From an uncultured Bacteroidia bacterium (GTDB lineage Bacteria > Bacteroidota > Bacteroidia > Bacteroidales > Prolixibacteraceae), in the NCBI GenBank assembly GCA_903923905.1, contig CAIXZH010000085.1, forward strand, positions 1 through 60,651: a stretch of 60,651 bases of DNA, given 5' to 3'. Below the pieces are notes generated by a model that made no database searches, was not told the DNA's origin, and worked only from the letters and a program-made list of their open reading frames with translations. Made by a program: the position numbers and the translations under genes. Positions 8,739-17,481 of this stretch are shown piece by piece (within the stretch, counting starts at the first letter, position 1; each line of letters opens with the position of its first letter).

Positions 8739-10445
8739 ATGACCAGCACCGTAAACCGCCTAATTTTAGGAGACAACCTCGAAATTTTAAGACAAACTGA
8801 AAGCGAATCCGTAGACCTAATTTATTTAGACCCGCCGTTTTTTAGTAACCGAAATTATGAGGTAATCTGGGGAGATGAAGGCGAGGTGCGCAGCTTTGTA
8901 GACCGATGGAGCGGGGGCGTAGACCACTATGTTGGGTGGCTAAAAGAAAGAGTAATCGAAATGCACCGGGTTTTGAAACCGACGGGCTCAATTTTCCTGC
9001 ATTGCGATTGGCACGCAAACGCATACATACGAATTGAAATTTTAGATAAAATATTTGGTTACGGTAATTTTAGGGGTGAAATTATCTGGCAAAGGACAAA
9101 TGCGCATAATGATGCAAAGAGAAAATTAGCGGTACTAACTGACACAATTTGGTACTACACCAAAAGTGACAAAATAATCTATAATCCGATATACAGCAAA
9201 CATTCAGACGAATACATAAATGATTTTTATACAAAAGACGACAACCATGGCAGAGGACTCTATCGATTAGACAACATGGCAAGTCCAAATCCTCGACCAA
9301 ACATGATGTATGAATGGAAAGGATATTCATACCCAGATAAAGGTTGGAGATACGAAAAGGAATCAATGCAGCGCTTGGATGACGAAAAAAAAATCTATTA
9401 TCCCACAGACAAAAACGGCAACCCAGATTATACAAAACGGCTTGCTTTAAAACGTTTTATCGAGGAACAAAAAGGTCAACTTCTTGGTAATTTATGAATA
9501 GATATCCAGAATGTACAAGCTCTTGCAGCCGAACGAATTGGATACCCAACAAAAAAGCCGGAAGCCCTAATTCGTCGAATAATAGAAATGGCATCAAGTG
9601 AGGGCGACACGGTACTCAACCCATTTGTTGGAGGTGGAACAACAGCCGCGGTCGCTGACAAACTAAACCGGTGCTGGATAGGGATCGACCAATCGGTGCA
9701 GGCGATAAAAGTAACCGAAATGAGGCTGCAGAACCAGCAGGATTTATTTTCAAAACCGTTCGTTTTACAGTTACATAAATACGATTACGACACCTTGCTA
9801 TTTAAAGACGCCTTCGAATTTGAGAGCTGGATTGTAGTACAATACGGAGGAACAGCAAACACCAAACAGTTGGGAGATTTAGGGCTCGACGGGAAAACCC
9901 GGGACAATACGCCAATTCAAGTCAAACGGAGCGACAACATAGGGCGCAACGTAATCGGCAATTTCCACTCGGCTGTTTTGAGATACGATAAAACCCTGTA
10001 CGAAAAAAACAAGGCTGCAAACAAGCCGGTAGGCTACATTATAGCCTTTTCATTCGGCAAAGGCGCCATTCAAGAGGTCGCGAGGCTGCATAATACAGAG
10101 GCGGTACACATTCAGCTGGTCTCAGTAGACGAAATTGTGCCAATAGCCAAAAGGCCGAAATTAACGGTCGATATTTCAGATAAAGGGAAAACAACCAAAG
10201 GGCTCCGGGAAATTGAATTTAAAGCCACCGGGGAGAGCGCCGCCGGGATAGAATTTTATTCTTGGGATTTTGATTACGATGGAAGAATTTTCAAAGCAGA
10301 AATACTCCTCGACAGGGCAGGAGAGGCAGCATGGAAATTTAAACCCGGGCTCCATACAATAGCGATTAAAGTAATAGATAACGACGGGCTGGAAGGGATC
10401 GAAATAATGAAACTAAAGGTAAACGGCAGCATTGAGCGGCAGTAA
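8739..10445 (+). pseudogene. Beta-class DNA methyltransferase / Mrr-like nuclease / PKD fusion, interrupted by UGA
   Basis: Read through the TGA at 9495-9497, this is one frame of 568 codons. Motif IV DPPF is at residues 31-34 and the SAM-binding FxGxG-type motif (NPFVGGGTT) starts at residue 294; that order indicates a beta-class amino-methyltransferase with the target-recognition region between. The segment around the stop reads GNL-stop-IDIQNVQALA, and the family usually has Trp there, so TGG to TGA is the simplest explanation. Residues ~345-460 look like an Mrr-type nuclease domain: D384, nine residues, then Q394-V-K396. The last ~90 residues are PKD-like (FYSWDFDYDG). UGA is an ordinary stop elsewhere in this window, so recoding is unlikely. 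The first part alone lacks the SAM motif. The usual first Asp of the DPF motif is also Asn here. Probably a decaying restriction-modification gene. Confidence 0.8.
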
Positions 10446-10473
10446 AAAGTTCAATATAAACACGATAGAATAG

Positions 10474-10496
10474 AATCCGGTTAGCGCCGGATTTTT
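10474..10496 (+). terminator. Rho-independent terminator after the methyltransferase fusion
   Basis: AATCCGG at 10474-10480 pairs with CCGGATT at 10487-10493 over a 6-base loop, followed by five T. It lies about 30 bp after the stop codon at 10445. Confidence 0.75.
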
Positions 10497-10520
10497 GCAT
10501 TTAGCAGGGTATCTCCCACG

Positions 10521-10542
10521 AAAACGGCGCAAAAACGGCGCA
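10521..10542. repeat. Two tandem 11-bp iterons next to the tRNA-Pro 3' end
   Basis: AAAACGGCGCA occurs at 10521-10531 and 10532-10542 head to tail, about 55 bp from the tRNA 3' end. Short GC-rich repeats at this position fit arm-type integrase sites left by an element that used the tRNA as attachment site. No integrase gene remains here, so this is inference. Confidence 0.4.
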
Positions 10543-10597
10543 ATGCCCAAAAAACAAGGGTCAGACCTTTCAGTCCAACCCTTTGATTTTCAATCCG

Positions 10598-10671
10598 TCG
10601 GGGTGACAAGATTTGAACTTGCGACCCCTCGCCCCCCAGACGAGTACGCTACCAGGCTGCGCTACACCCCG
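10598..10671 (-). tRNA. tRNA-Pro (anticodon GGG)
   Basis: The minus strand folds as a complete cloverleaf: acceptor CGGGGTG with CACCCCG, D-stem GCGC/GCGT, anticodon stem CTCGT/GCGAG with loop CTGGGGG (anticodon GGG at positions 34-36), T-arm GCAAG/CTTGT with loop TTCAAAT. The discriminator is A at 10598; CCA is not encoded. The 3' end faces the decayed island on the left, the usual side for tRNA-targeting integrative elements. Confidence 0.95.
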
Positions 10672-10735
10672 AATTAAACATCTCTCTTTTGATATGAATG
10701 CAAAAGTAATATTTTTTCCTCAATTAACTTACAAA

Positions 10736-12316
10736 TTAAGGTTTGTTCAATGCTACCTCTCCTGAAAATAGTTCATTAGATACATTCGATTTTATTTGCC
10801 AGAAATATTTCCCGCGATGCTTCAGACGAACCCTGACTACCGGGATTGTTTTATTATTGTGTACCGTGATGCTTAGGGCTGAATTATCGCTGCCCGTTTG
10901 TTTCAAATGAATATCTACGCGTACTATTCCGGAAGGGGTCAGAACCGGCCAATTCTGTGCTTCGTATCCTGTCCACGATATCGGGCAACGCGGAATAATT
11001 ATTGTGGTATCTGCCTGACGATCGTCGATGCCAACCATGAGACGTGCACTCTTCATTGATTCTGAAACATTAACCAGGTTGAGTGCCCCACATCCGCGAG
11101 TACCATCATTTTGCAACGGAGGGATACTCCACGATTCAAAAAAATGATAAGGAGAATATCTTTGACCCCGGTTGTAGGTATAAAAAGCCAATGAGCGTAC
11201 TGCCTTATCCGCCAGAGTGTCCATATCAAAAATCAACATGGTTTGAAGGGCGTATCCCTGATCATATGCAGGACTACACTGATTCAGCGCGCCAAGTATA
11301 AACAATCCATAAGAATTCCAGGCTTTGGCCCGCGTGGGATATTTTAAAAGTTTCTTAAAGGTGTTAAGGCCGATATTGATTCCTTCCCAGTGAAATTGCT
11401 TAGGTTCAAGGCCCATTACATCAGAGTAATGACTCAGACATCCATTGATTCCGGCGAAATTTTCAGATCCAACAACATTAGGTAGGTTAACCGGAGCTAA
11501 TGTTCCGGGATCGAGTGTCCAATACCATGAACTATCTGCCGGATTAGTAAAGTTCTTGATAATTGTGTCACGCAGCCTTTGGGCATATTCGCGATAGCTT
11601 CGTGCAGTTGCGGTATCACCATGGAAATACTCCATTTTTGCCGCTGCTTCGATGGCCATCCAGGCCTGATTATTCTGTACCACATTACAAACAGGCTGGT
11701 ATGGACCGCAGCACCCCTGGCCGAATTCTCCTGTTCCTGTGATGAGCTTGTTCTTCTCAATCTGATAACAGAGACCACGTACAGGCGATGTCGCCTGATG
11801 CAGAAAATCGTATATTTTCTGCCTGAATGGACTTTCGGGAATACGATGCCAAAGGGCAGCCAAGGACATAATGATGGTTGAAGTTCCATCTAATTCGCTT
11901 CCGGTTGCAATTGATCGGCTTCGGAAGTATTCCGGAAACGCATAAAACCCATCTGCGTTTTTATCTACCAGTTTCATTAGGGCATCGGCTGATGCGCCTG
12001 CATGTTCGTAACTTCCTCTCAGTACCTGCTCCCGAATAAACGTTCCTCCGTCACGCGTCCACCATGTTCCACTCCATCCCTGGTCCGGAGGCGAGGCATG
12101 GACAAACCCTATCGGAGTGAAACTGTTCGGTGTGCTGATATAGCTGTAGGTAAGAATACCATAATATGATTCCGATAATTCACGTGTAAACAAATCTGCA
12201 AGTGAATCTCCTGTAAACGATAGGATTGCTTGTGAATCTGCCGCCAAATTGAAGGTCGAAACCTGCCCATTCGAACTCAATGAAAATAAAAACGGGATCA
12301 GTAGAAGTTTTTTCAT
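10736..12316 (-). CDS. Secreted (alpha/alpha)6-type glycosidase-like protein
   Basis: A start at ATG 12316 (MKKLLLIPFLFSL) gives a clean signal peptide ending near SSNGQ; an in-frame TTG nine bases upstream is less likely. The 526-residue product has the repeated long helices and loops with aromatic and acidic residues (WWTRDGG, DKNADGFYAFPEYF, ELDGTS, NNQAW, ENFAGINGC) typical of six-hairpin glycosidases, but I cannot place it in a numbered family. Cys are frequent, consistent with a periplasmic protein. The ~80 C-terminal residues look like a beta-sandwich. It is transcribed alone. Substrate unknown; a role in polysaccharide breakdown is inference from fold. Confidence 0.7.
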   Translation of the reverse strand: MKKLLLIPFLFSLSSNGQVSTFNLAADSQAILSFTGDSLADLFTRELSESYYGILTYSYISTPNSFTPIGFVHASPPDQGWSGTWWTRDGGTFIREQVLRGSYEHAGASADALMKLVDKNADGFYAFPEYFRSRSIATGSELDGTSTIIMSLAALWHRIPESPFRQKIYDFLHQATSPVRGLCYQIEKNKLITGTGEFGQGCCGPYQPVCNVVQNNQAWMAIEAAAKMEYFHGDTATARSYREYAQRLRDTIIKNFTNPADSSWYWTLDPGTLAPVNLPNVVGSENFAGINGCLSHYSDVMGLEPKQFHWEGINIGLNTFKKLLKYPTRAKAWNSYGLFILGALNQCSPAYDQGYALQTMLIFDMDTLADKAVRSLAFYTYNRGQRYSPYHFFESWSIPPLQNDGTRGCGALNLVNVSESMKSARLMVGIDDRQADTTIIIPRCPISWTGYEAQNWPVLTPSGIVRVDIHLKQTGSDNSALSITVHNNKTIPVVRVRLKHRGKYFWQIKSNVSNELFSGEVALNKP

Positions 12317-12510
12317 TGTTATCAATTTTCAATCACGTAAATTTATCAATATATTTTATGTAAATTTCTAACCGATTTATTTACCGCAGCACCGATAAAC
12401 TCCAACTATTTTCTATTGGTATTAAACAAAAGCTAATTTTTCATGTTTTATTTTGGACGGGAACTTACTTTCGTCCAACAAAAATTCAGAATTAATTTAC
12501 ACTAGCAATT

Positions 12511-12541
12511 ATTGCTGATGTGAAAATTAAAATTAACTTTG
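12511..12541 (+). promoter_or_regulatory. Promoter of trxB
   Basis: ATTG at 12511-12514, 19 bases, then TAACTTTG at 12534-12541, matching the Bacteroidota TTTG-n-TAnnTTTG consensus. The ATG is 18 bases downstream, so the leader is very short. A separate inverted pair TGGACG...CGTCCA lies further upstream around 12453-12476. Confidence 0.6.
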
Positions 12542-12558
12542 AAGGAACATAAAATAAA

Positions 12559-13566
12559 ATGAATATGGAATTATTTAAACCTATGAATATATCAGATTAT
12601 CAGCCTATAAGCGCTAATATTAACGAAGAATCAGAACACGTAAAATGCTTAATTGTCGGTTCGGGCCCGGCAGGTTTTACTGCGGCTATTTATGCGGCAA
12701 GGGCAAATCTCACTCCTGTTTTATATGAAGGATTACAACCTGGAGGGCAATTAACCACAACAACTGAGGTTGAAAATTTTCCCGGATACCCGCAAGGAAT
12801 TACTGGACCGGAAATGATGGAGGATTTGAAGAAACAGGCACAACGTTTTGGAACAGATGTACGCTGGGGCCTTGTTACGGCAGCCGATTTCAGTGGCAGT
12901 GTTCATCGTATTACTATTGATAGTGTGAAAACAATAACTGCAGATACAGTAATTATTGCCACAGGCGCAACTGCTCAATATCTGGGAATCGAGGATGAGT
13001 CGAAATATGCAGGATCGGGTGTTTCCGCCTGTGCCACTTGCGATGGTTTTTTCTATCGGGGAAAAGATGTCGCAGTTGTTGGAGGAGGTGATACTGCCTG
13101 CGAGGAGGCCATCTATCTTGCCGGGCTTTGCCGCAAGGTTTACCTGATTGTGCGCCGCGATGTTTTAAGAGCTTCAAAAGTGATGCAGGAAAGAACCTTA
13201 AAAACTCCCAATATTGAAATTTTATGGAAACATCAGACTAAAGGGTTATTTGGTGATGGAGTTGTCGAAGGGGTGACACTCATAAAACACAAAGGTGAGT
13301 CCGATGAATCGGAAGTAAAGATCAATGTCGACGGATTCTTTCTGGCTATTGGTCATATACCTAATTCTGCCATATTCAAACCGTTTATTGAAACGAACGA
13401 AGTGGGATATATCAAAACAATAGGTGATTCCTCAAAGACAAATGTTGAAGGTGTATTTGCCTGTGGCGATGTAATGGATCATGTTTACCGGCAGGCGGTT
13501 ACAGCTGCAGGATCCGGATGTAAGGCGGCAATCGATGCAGAACGGTATCTCTCTGAAAAACAATGA
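12559..13566 (+). CDS. trxB: Thioredoxin-disulfide reductase
   Basis: FAD/NADPH-dependent enzyme that reduces thioredoxin in the cytoplasm. The 335-residue protein shows the FAD motif GSGPAGFTAAIYAAR near residue 35, the redox pair C158-A-T-C161 in a SACATCDG segment, the NADPH motif GGGDTACEEA, and the C-terminal FAD motif EGVFACGDVMD. It has about 25 extra N-terminal residues compared with E. coli TrxB; an internal start would remove them, but the promoter placement favours this ATG. Single-gene transcript, closed by the hairpin at 13572. Confidence 0.97.
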   Translation: MNMELFKPMNISDYQPISANINEESEHVKCLIVGSGPAGFTAAIYAARANLTPVLYEGLQPGGQLTTTTEVENFPGYPQGITGPEMMEDLKKQAQRFGTDVRWGLVTAADFSGSVHRITIDSVKTITADTVIIATGATAQYLGIEDESKYAGSGVSACATCDGFFYRGKDVAVVGGGDTACEEAIYLAGLCRKVYLIVRRDVLRASKVMQERTLKTPNIEILWKHQTKGLFGDGVVEGVTLIKHKGESDESEVKINVDGFFLAIGHIPNSAIFKPFIETNEVGYIKTIGDSSKTNVEGVFACGDVMDHVYRQAVTAAGSGCKAAIDAERYLSEKQ

Positions 13567-13571
13567 TATAT

Positions 13572-13610
13572 ATAGCCGTGGCAGGGTTCCAAATCCTGTC
13601 ACGGCTATTT
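13572..13610 (+). terminator. Rho-independent terminator of trxB
   Basis: A 14-bp stem (13572-13585 with 13595-13608, one G-T wobble) and a 9-base loop ending in TTT, six bases after the trxB stop. Confidence 0.8.
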
Positions 13611-13629
13611 TGGTGCAAATATTGGTCAT

Positions 13630-13661
13630 AAAAAATGCCTCCTGGATGGGAGGCATTTTTT
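13630..13661. terminator. Bidirectional terminator between trxB and the oxoamine synthase gene
   Basis: AAAAAATGCCTCC at 13630-13642 is the exact reverse complement of 13649-13661. With A and T runs on both sides it can terminate both the rightward trxB transcript and the leftward transcript ending at 13681. Confidence 0.8.
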
Positions 13662-13680
13662 ATGAGATTATAGGAATTGA

Positions 13681-14925
13681 TCAGGAAACCTGAGCAAATT
13701 TGTTTGTTGCATATTTCCCTGCCTCGAGATTTTTACGCACCGCTGAAAAAGCCTGGATTGTATATTCAACATCCTCTATCGTGTGGATTGCTGTAGGAAT
13801 AAGCCGCAATAATAACTGACCTTTCGGAATAACCGGATAGACCACGATTGAACAGAAAATATTGTAATTCTCACGCAGATCCATCACCACATTTGTTCCC
13901 TCGGGCACACTACCGGATAAATAAACCGGTGTAACAGGTGAATTGGTGACTCCTAAGTCGAAATTTTCTGCTTTCAGACCTGACTGAAGTGCACTGACAA
14001 TATTCCAAAGATTTTCCCGTAATTGGGGCTCTGTCCGGATAAGTTCAAGGCGTTTAAGTAATCCGATGACCATTGCCATTGGAAGAGATTTGGCAAAAGT
14101 CTGGGAACGCATATTATAACGCAAAAAGTCACACACCTCTTCGCTGCTGGCAATGAAAGCACCTATTCCGGCCATCGCTTTGGCAAAGGTTCCAAAATAC
14201 ATGTCGATTTGATCCTGAACGCCAAAATGTTCACCAACACCTGCGCCCGTGGCACCCATCGTTCCAAAACCGTGGGCATCGTCCACCAGAAGCCGGAAGT
14301 CAAATTCATTTTTAAATGCAACTATTTCATCCAGTTTTCCAAGGTCACCTGCCATACCAAAAACACCTTCGGTTATGACAAGTATTCCACCCCCTGTTTT
14401 TTGGGCCAAGGTTGTTGCATGTTCAAGTTGCTTACGAAGGCTATCCATATCGTTATGTAGGAACACAAACCGTTTACCCATATGCAATCTGACTCCATCC
14501 AGAATACACGCATGAGCCTCAGCATCATAAACAATAACATCGTTGCGTCCGCAGACGGCATCAATAATTGATATCATACCCTGATAACCAAAGTTGAGCA
14601 GAAACGCATCCGGTTTGTTTACAAAACTGGCAAGTTGTCTTTCCAGTTCTTCGTGCATACTGGTTTGCCCCGACATCATTCTGGCACCCATCGGGTAGGC
14701 AAGACCATACTGAGCGGCAGCACTCGCGTCAGCTTTTCTGACTTCAGGATGATTAGCCAAGCCGCAATAATTATTCAAACTCCAGTTAAGCACCTCTTTT
14801 CCTCTGAATTTCATTCGGGATCCAATGTCTCCCTCTAATTTAGGAAAAGAAAAATAACCATGAGCCTCTTTCTGATATTGACCTAAATTGCCCTTGTCAG
14901 TTTTAAATTTTTCAAAAATATCCAC
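13681..14925 (-). CDS. PLP-dependent alpha-oxoamine synthase family protein (lipid-base synthase candidate)
   Basis: A 414-residue class II aminotransferase-fold enzyme of the family that joins an acyl thioester to an amino acid (serine palmitoyltransferase, KBL, BioF, cysteate acyltransferase). Visible features are SLNNYCGLANHP, the GARMMSGQTSMHEELE segment, the aspartate region VDDAHGFGTMGATG, and the PLP-lysine region GTFAKAMAGIGAFI; the usual form is TFSKSxxxxGG, so the two small residues next to Lys are unusual. Three genes for phosphatidylserine, phosphatidylethanolamine and CDP-diacylglycerol synthesis lie immediately upstream, which favours a sphingolipid- or sulfonolipid-base role over threonine degradation. 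The acyl acceptor cannot be read from sequence alone. It has its own promoter at 14954. Confidence 0.8.
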   Translation of the reverse strand: MDIFEKFKTDKGNLGQYQKEAHGYFSFPKLEGDIGSRMKFRGKEVLNWSLNNYCGLANHPEVRKADASAAAQYGLAYPMGARMMSGQTSMHEELERQLASFVNKPDAFLLNFGYQGMISIIDAVCGRNDVIVYDAEAHACILDGVRLHMGKRFVFLHNDMDSLRKQLEHATTLAQKTGGGILVITEGVFGMAGDLGKLDEIVAFKNEFDFRLLVDDAHGFGTMGATGAGVGEHFGVQDQIDMYFGTFAKAMAGIGAFIASSEEVCDFLRYNMRSQTFAKSLPMAMVIGLLKRLELIRTEPQLRENLWNIVSALQSGLKAENFDLGVTNSPVTPVYLSGSVPEGTNVVMDLRENYNIFCSIVVYPVIPKGQLLLRLIPTAIHTIEDVEYTIQAFSAVRKNLEAGKYATNKFAQVS

Positions 14926-14953
14926 GATTGGTTTGATTTTATTTTAAACTATG

Positions 14954-14981
14954 CAAAAGTATACTTTTTTATTTTGTCAAA
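14954..14981 (-). promoter_or_regulatory. Promoter of the oxoamine synthase gene
   Basis: On the minus strand, TTTG (14981-14978), 16 bases, then TACTTTTG (14961-14954), 28 bases before the ATG. It separates this gene from pssA, whose stop is just upstream. Confidence 0.5.
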
Positions 14982-14996
14982 AAAACGGAATTAAAA

Positions 14997-15731
14997 TTAC
15001 TTTTTTAATTTCAAAAGGAGTGATATCAGGATGAAAATCATAATGCAAGCCGCTATCCCATAAATATTTAAAGCTAAAATCAGGGCTGCCGAGATGCCAA
15101 GAAAAATAAACCGAACACTATTATCCTTCCATGTCAGGCTTTTGAATTTAAGAGAGAACATAGGTAGTTCTGAAATAAGGAGCAGTGACAATCCAATTGT
15201 GATCACCAATAAAACCCAAGGCTGAAGAATAATAGTGTCAATGAATTGATATTTGCCATGAATCATAATCAGGGCCAGGGCAGAAATAAAGATGGCATTA
15301 GCCGGGACTGGTAGTCCAATGAAAGAATCGGTCTGTCGCGTATCCAGGTTGAATTTTGCGAGCCTCAATGCAGAAGTAACAGGTATGAGTAGTGATGATG
15401 AGATACAGATTATTTCCCAAATTGACAAAGCCGATATATTATCTATCTTTACATTGATTCCAAAGAGTGAAGATTCCTGCATAACCATCATCACCATTCC
15501 TGGTGCCAGGCCAAATGAGATCATATCCGCCAATGAATCAAGCTCTTTGCCCATGGGTGAATAAGCCTTAAGCAAACGTGCAGCCATCCCATCCAGAAAA
15601 TCAAAAATGGCGGCAAGAAAAATAAAAAAAACAGCAATAGTCAATTCCCCTTTGATCGCGAAAAGTACGCCAAGACTTCCTGATACAATGTTTAAACAGG
15701 TAATAAAATTGGGGATATGTTTGCGAATCAT
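14997..15731 (-). CDS. pssA: CDP-diacylglycerol-serine O-phosphatidyltransferase
   Basis: Integral membrane enzyme making phosphatidylserine from CDP-diacylglycerol and serine. The CDP-alcohol phosphotransferase motif is complete: D-x2-D-G-x2-A-R-x8-G-x3-D-x3-D in the DFLDGMAARLL...GKELDSLAD segment. Several hydrophobic spans follow, ending in a Lys-rich tail. I chose ATG 15731 (MIRKHIPNFIT), one base after the psd stop codon (15735-15733), rather than an upstream ATG inside psd. Translational coupling with psd is likely; its product is the next enzyme's substrate. Confidence 0.93.
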   Translation of the reverse strand: MIRKHIPNFITCLNIVSGSLGVLFAIKGELTIAVFFIFLAAIFDFLDGMAARLLKAYSPMGKELDSLADMISFGLAPGMVMMVMQESSLFGINVKIDNISALSIWEIICISSSLLIPVTSALRLAKFNLDTRQTDSFIGLPVPANAIFISALALIMIHGKYQFIDTIILQPWVLLVITIGLSLLLISELPMFSLKFKSLTWKDNSVRFIFLGISAALILALNIYGIAACIMIFILISLLLKLKK

Positions 15732-15732
15732 C

Positions 15733-16395
15733 TCAGATAATGTGTTGTAAATCAGCGATAATTGTCTGACTTCCAATTACCTTCTGGCATAATTCCACAT
15801 TTACTTTTGTTCCGACAGGAAGGAATAGATCGACACGCGAGCCAAAACGGATAAATCCAAGCTCATTTTGTTGATTCACTGCCGAATTAATTTTTGAATA
15901 AGAAATAATCCTTTTGGCAACTGCACCTGCAATCTGACGGACCAGAATTTCCGTTCCGTTTTCCATCTCAATAACTGTGGTTGCTCTTTCATTCTCAGTG
16001 GAGGATTTAGGCAAATAGGCCGCCATATAATTACCCCGGTGATGTTTGAAATATTTAACGATTCCCGGAACAGGAATCCAGTTGATATGGACGTTGTAAA
16101 CGGACATGAAAACGGAGACCTGAAGTCTGCGATCACCAAAGTATTCCGGTTCAAAGGTCTCTTCAATAACAACGATCTGGCCATCGCAGGGCGATAGAAC
16201 ACATTGGGGATTTAAATCAATTGTACGTCGTGGATAACGGAAAAACCGTAAAACAAAAATCAGTATCGGAGTGGTAGCCAGAAAAGTAAAACAGCGAAAA
16301 TAAAGCTCTTCAGTCATTCCGACAGCAAAATTGAGAGATAGCCATATCAGGAATGCTACCGCAATAACCAGAAACCCTTCTTTGTGAATTCTCAT
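15733..16395 (-). CDS. psd: Phosphatidylserine decarboxylase (short type)
   Basis: Converts phosphatidylserine to phosphatidylethanolamine. The 220-residue protein matches the short bacterial family: two hydrophobic N-terminal spans, LSPCDGQIVVIEE, the VHINWIPVPG segment, and the C-terminal self-cleavage site F-G-S in IRFGSRVDLFLP, where the serine becomes the pyruvoyl group. It immediately precedes pssA and follows cdsA in transcription order, so the phosphatidylethanolamine branch is encoded together. Confidence 0.93.
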   Translation of the reverse strand: MRIHKEGFLVIAVAFLIWLSLNFAVGMTEELYFRCFTFLATTPILIFVLRFFRYPRRTIDLNPQCVLSPCDGQIVVIEETFEPEYFGDRRLQVSVFMSVYNVHINWIPVPGIVKYFKHHRGNYMAAYLPKSSTENERATTVIEMENGTEILVRQIAGAVAKRIISYSKINSAVNQQNELGFIRFGSRVDLFLPVGTKVNVELCQKVIGSQTIIADLQHII

Positions 16396-16415
16396 AAGTT
16401 TGAACTATTGTTGCG

Positions 16416-16423
16416 CAAATTTA
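16416..16423 (-). promoter_or_regulatory. Promoter -7 element of psd-pssA
   Basis: Minus-strand TAAATTTG at 16423-16416, a full match to TAnnTTTG, 21 bases before the psd ATG. It would allow psd-pssA to be transcribed separately from cdsA. Confidence 0.45.
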
Positions 16424-16435
16424 AGAAAATAATGA

Positions 16436-17257
16436 TCAGAGAAAAAACCGGAATACAAAATAAATCACGGGGGAGGCGAGTAGTATGCTGTCAAAACGGT
16501 CGAGCAGACCACCGTGACCAGGCATAAACCTCCCTGAATCTTTCACTCCGATACTTCGTTTGATCATTGACTCTACCAAATCACCAACAGTACCCGCGAT
16601 AACGACCAGAATAGCCATAATTGCAAGTAAAAGAGGGCTGTACTGTGGAAATATAAAAGTAAGAATCCAGGCAGCAATCAAAGCGGTGAATACCCCTCCA
16701 AACAATCCTTCCCATGATTTTTTCGGAGATATTCGTTCGAATAAACGGTGACGGCCGAACCTGACGCCCAAAATATAGGCTCCCGAATCACTTGCCCAGA
16801 CAAATATAAAGAGGCTGATTAACAGTTCGTAATGATAATTGACCACTCCCTCAATTTCGTGGAATGCCAAAAAATTGAGCAAAGAAAAAGGGACCGTAAC
16901 ATAAATAAGACCAAATCCGGTCAGGGCAAGATTGGCTATCGGTTCTTTCTTTTTTCGAAAGAGCTCGTAAACCGGGAAGGCATAAATTACAGGCAAGATA
17001 TAATAAAAGGCGGTGTAATTGATTGTTTGGTTAGCAGTGAAAAACGATAGAATGAAAAGAAATATACCTGCAACCAAACCGGGATACACTTGTGGCGAGT
17101 AACCTGCCTCCCGGCATAAAGCGTAAAACTCGCGAAGTGCAAAAACCGAAATAATCAGAAAAAGTACCCCAAACCAGACAGCCCCTAAAAGAATGGCCGC
17201 AGTAAGTACGGTTGCAAAGAGAAAACCCCAAATGGTACGCGTATGCAACTCTTTCAA
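16436..17257 (-). CDS. cdsA: Phosphatidate cytidylyltransferase
   Basis: Makes CDP-diacylglycerol from CTP and phosphatidate in the inner membrane, the substrate for PssA next door. The 273-residue polytopic protein carries the family signature near its C-terminus: K-R-S-I-G-V-K-D, then PGHGGLLDRFDS. It starts two bases after the stop of the DUF2007 gene, so it belongs to the rsfS-ftsH-DUF2007-cdsA transcript. Confidence 0.95.
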   Translation of the reverse strand: MKELHTRTIWGFLFATVLTAAILLGAVWFGVLFLIISVFALREFYALCREAGYSPQVYPGLVAGIFLFILSFFTANQTINYTAFYYILPVIYAFPVYELFRKKKEPIANLALTGFGLIYVTVPFSLLNFLAFHEIEGVVNYHYELLISLFIFVWASDSGAYILGVRFGRHRLFERISPKKSWEGLFGGVFTALIAAWILTFIFPQYSPLLLAIMAILVVIAGTVGDLVESMIKRSIGVKDSGRFMPGHGGLLDRFDSILLASPVIYFVFRFFL

Positions 17258-17259
17258 TG

Positions 17260-17469
17260 TCAGCCCTTTTTTAATTGTTCAAGAATCACGATTGCCTGCA
17301 TTTCATTTTCATCCCTGACATATATCTCCGCTTCTCCCCACATCACATAGGAGGAATCTTTATGATTGATAACTACAGATTCAATCCCGTTATCCTGTAG
17401 AATATCGCTCGCCATTGAAACGAGGTAATCCTCAGCAGTAACAAATACTTTTGTCCATCCTTTTTCCAT
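17260..17469 (-). CDS. DUF2007-type small protein
   Basis: A 69-residue cytoplasmic protein of the ferredoxin-like DUF2007 family (putative signal-transducing protein): beta-alpha start KVFVTAEDYLVSMASDILQDNGIES, then VINHKD, and the EIYVRDENEMQAIVILEQL helix. Molecular role unknown. It is tightly packed between ftsH (12 bp) and cdsA (2 bp), a placement that suggests a tie to membrane or envelope upkeep, but only by context. Confidence 0.8.
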   Translation of the reverse strand: MEKGWTKVFVTAEDYLVSMASDILQDNGIESVVINHKDSSYVMWGEAEIYVRDENEMQAIVILEQLKKG

Positions 17470-17481
17470 GGTGATAATTAA

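Noticed and set aside
9495-9497. UGA recoded as Trp in this organism
   Set aside because: Other genes in the window end normally at TGA (trxB, psd, cusA, cusC), so a standard code is more likely.
10495-10677. Possible 60-residue coding frame
   Set aside because: Most of it overlays the tRNA-Pro gene on the other strand and the iterons.
13681-14925. Definite glycine C-acetyltransferase (kbl)
   Set aside because: Context and the altered PLP region do not support threonine degradation; left as an oxoamine synthase of unknown acceptor.
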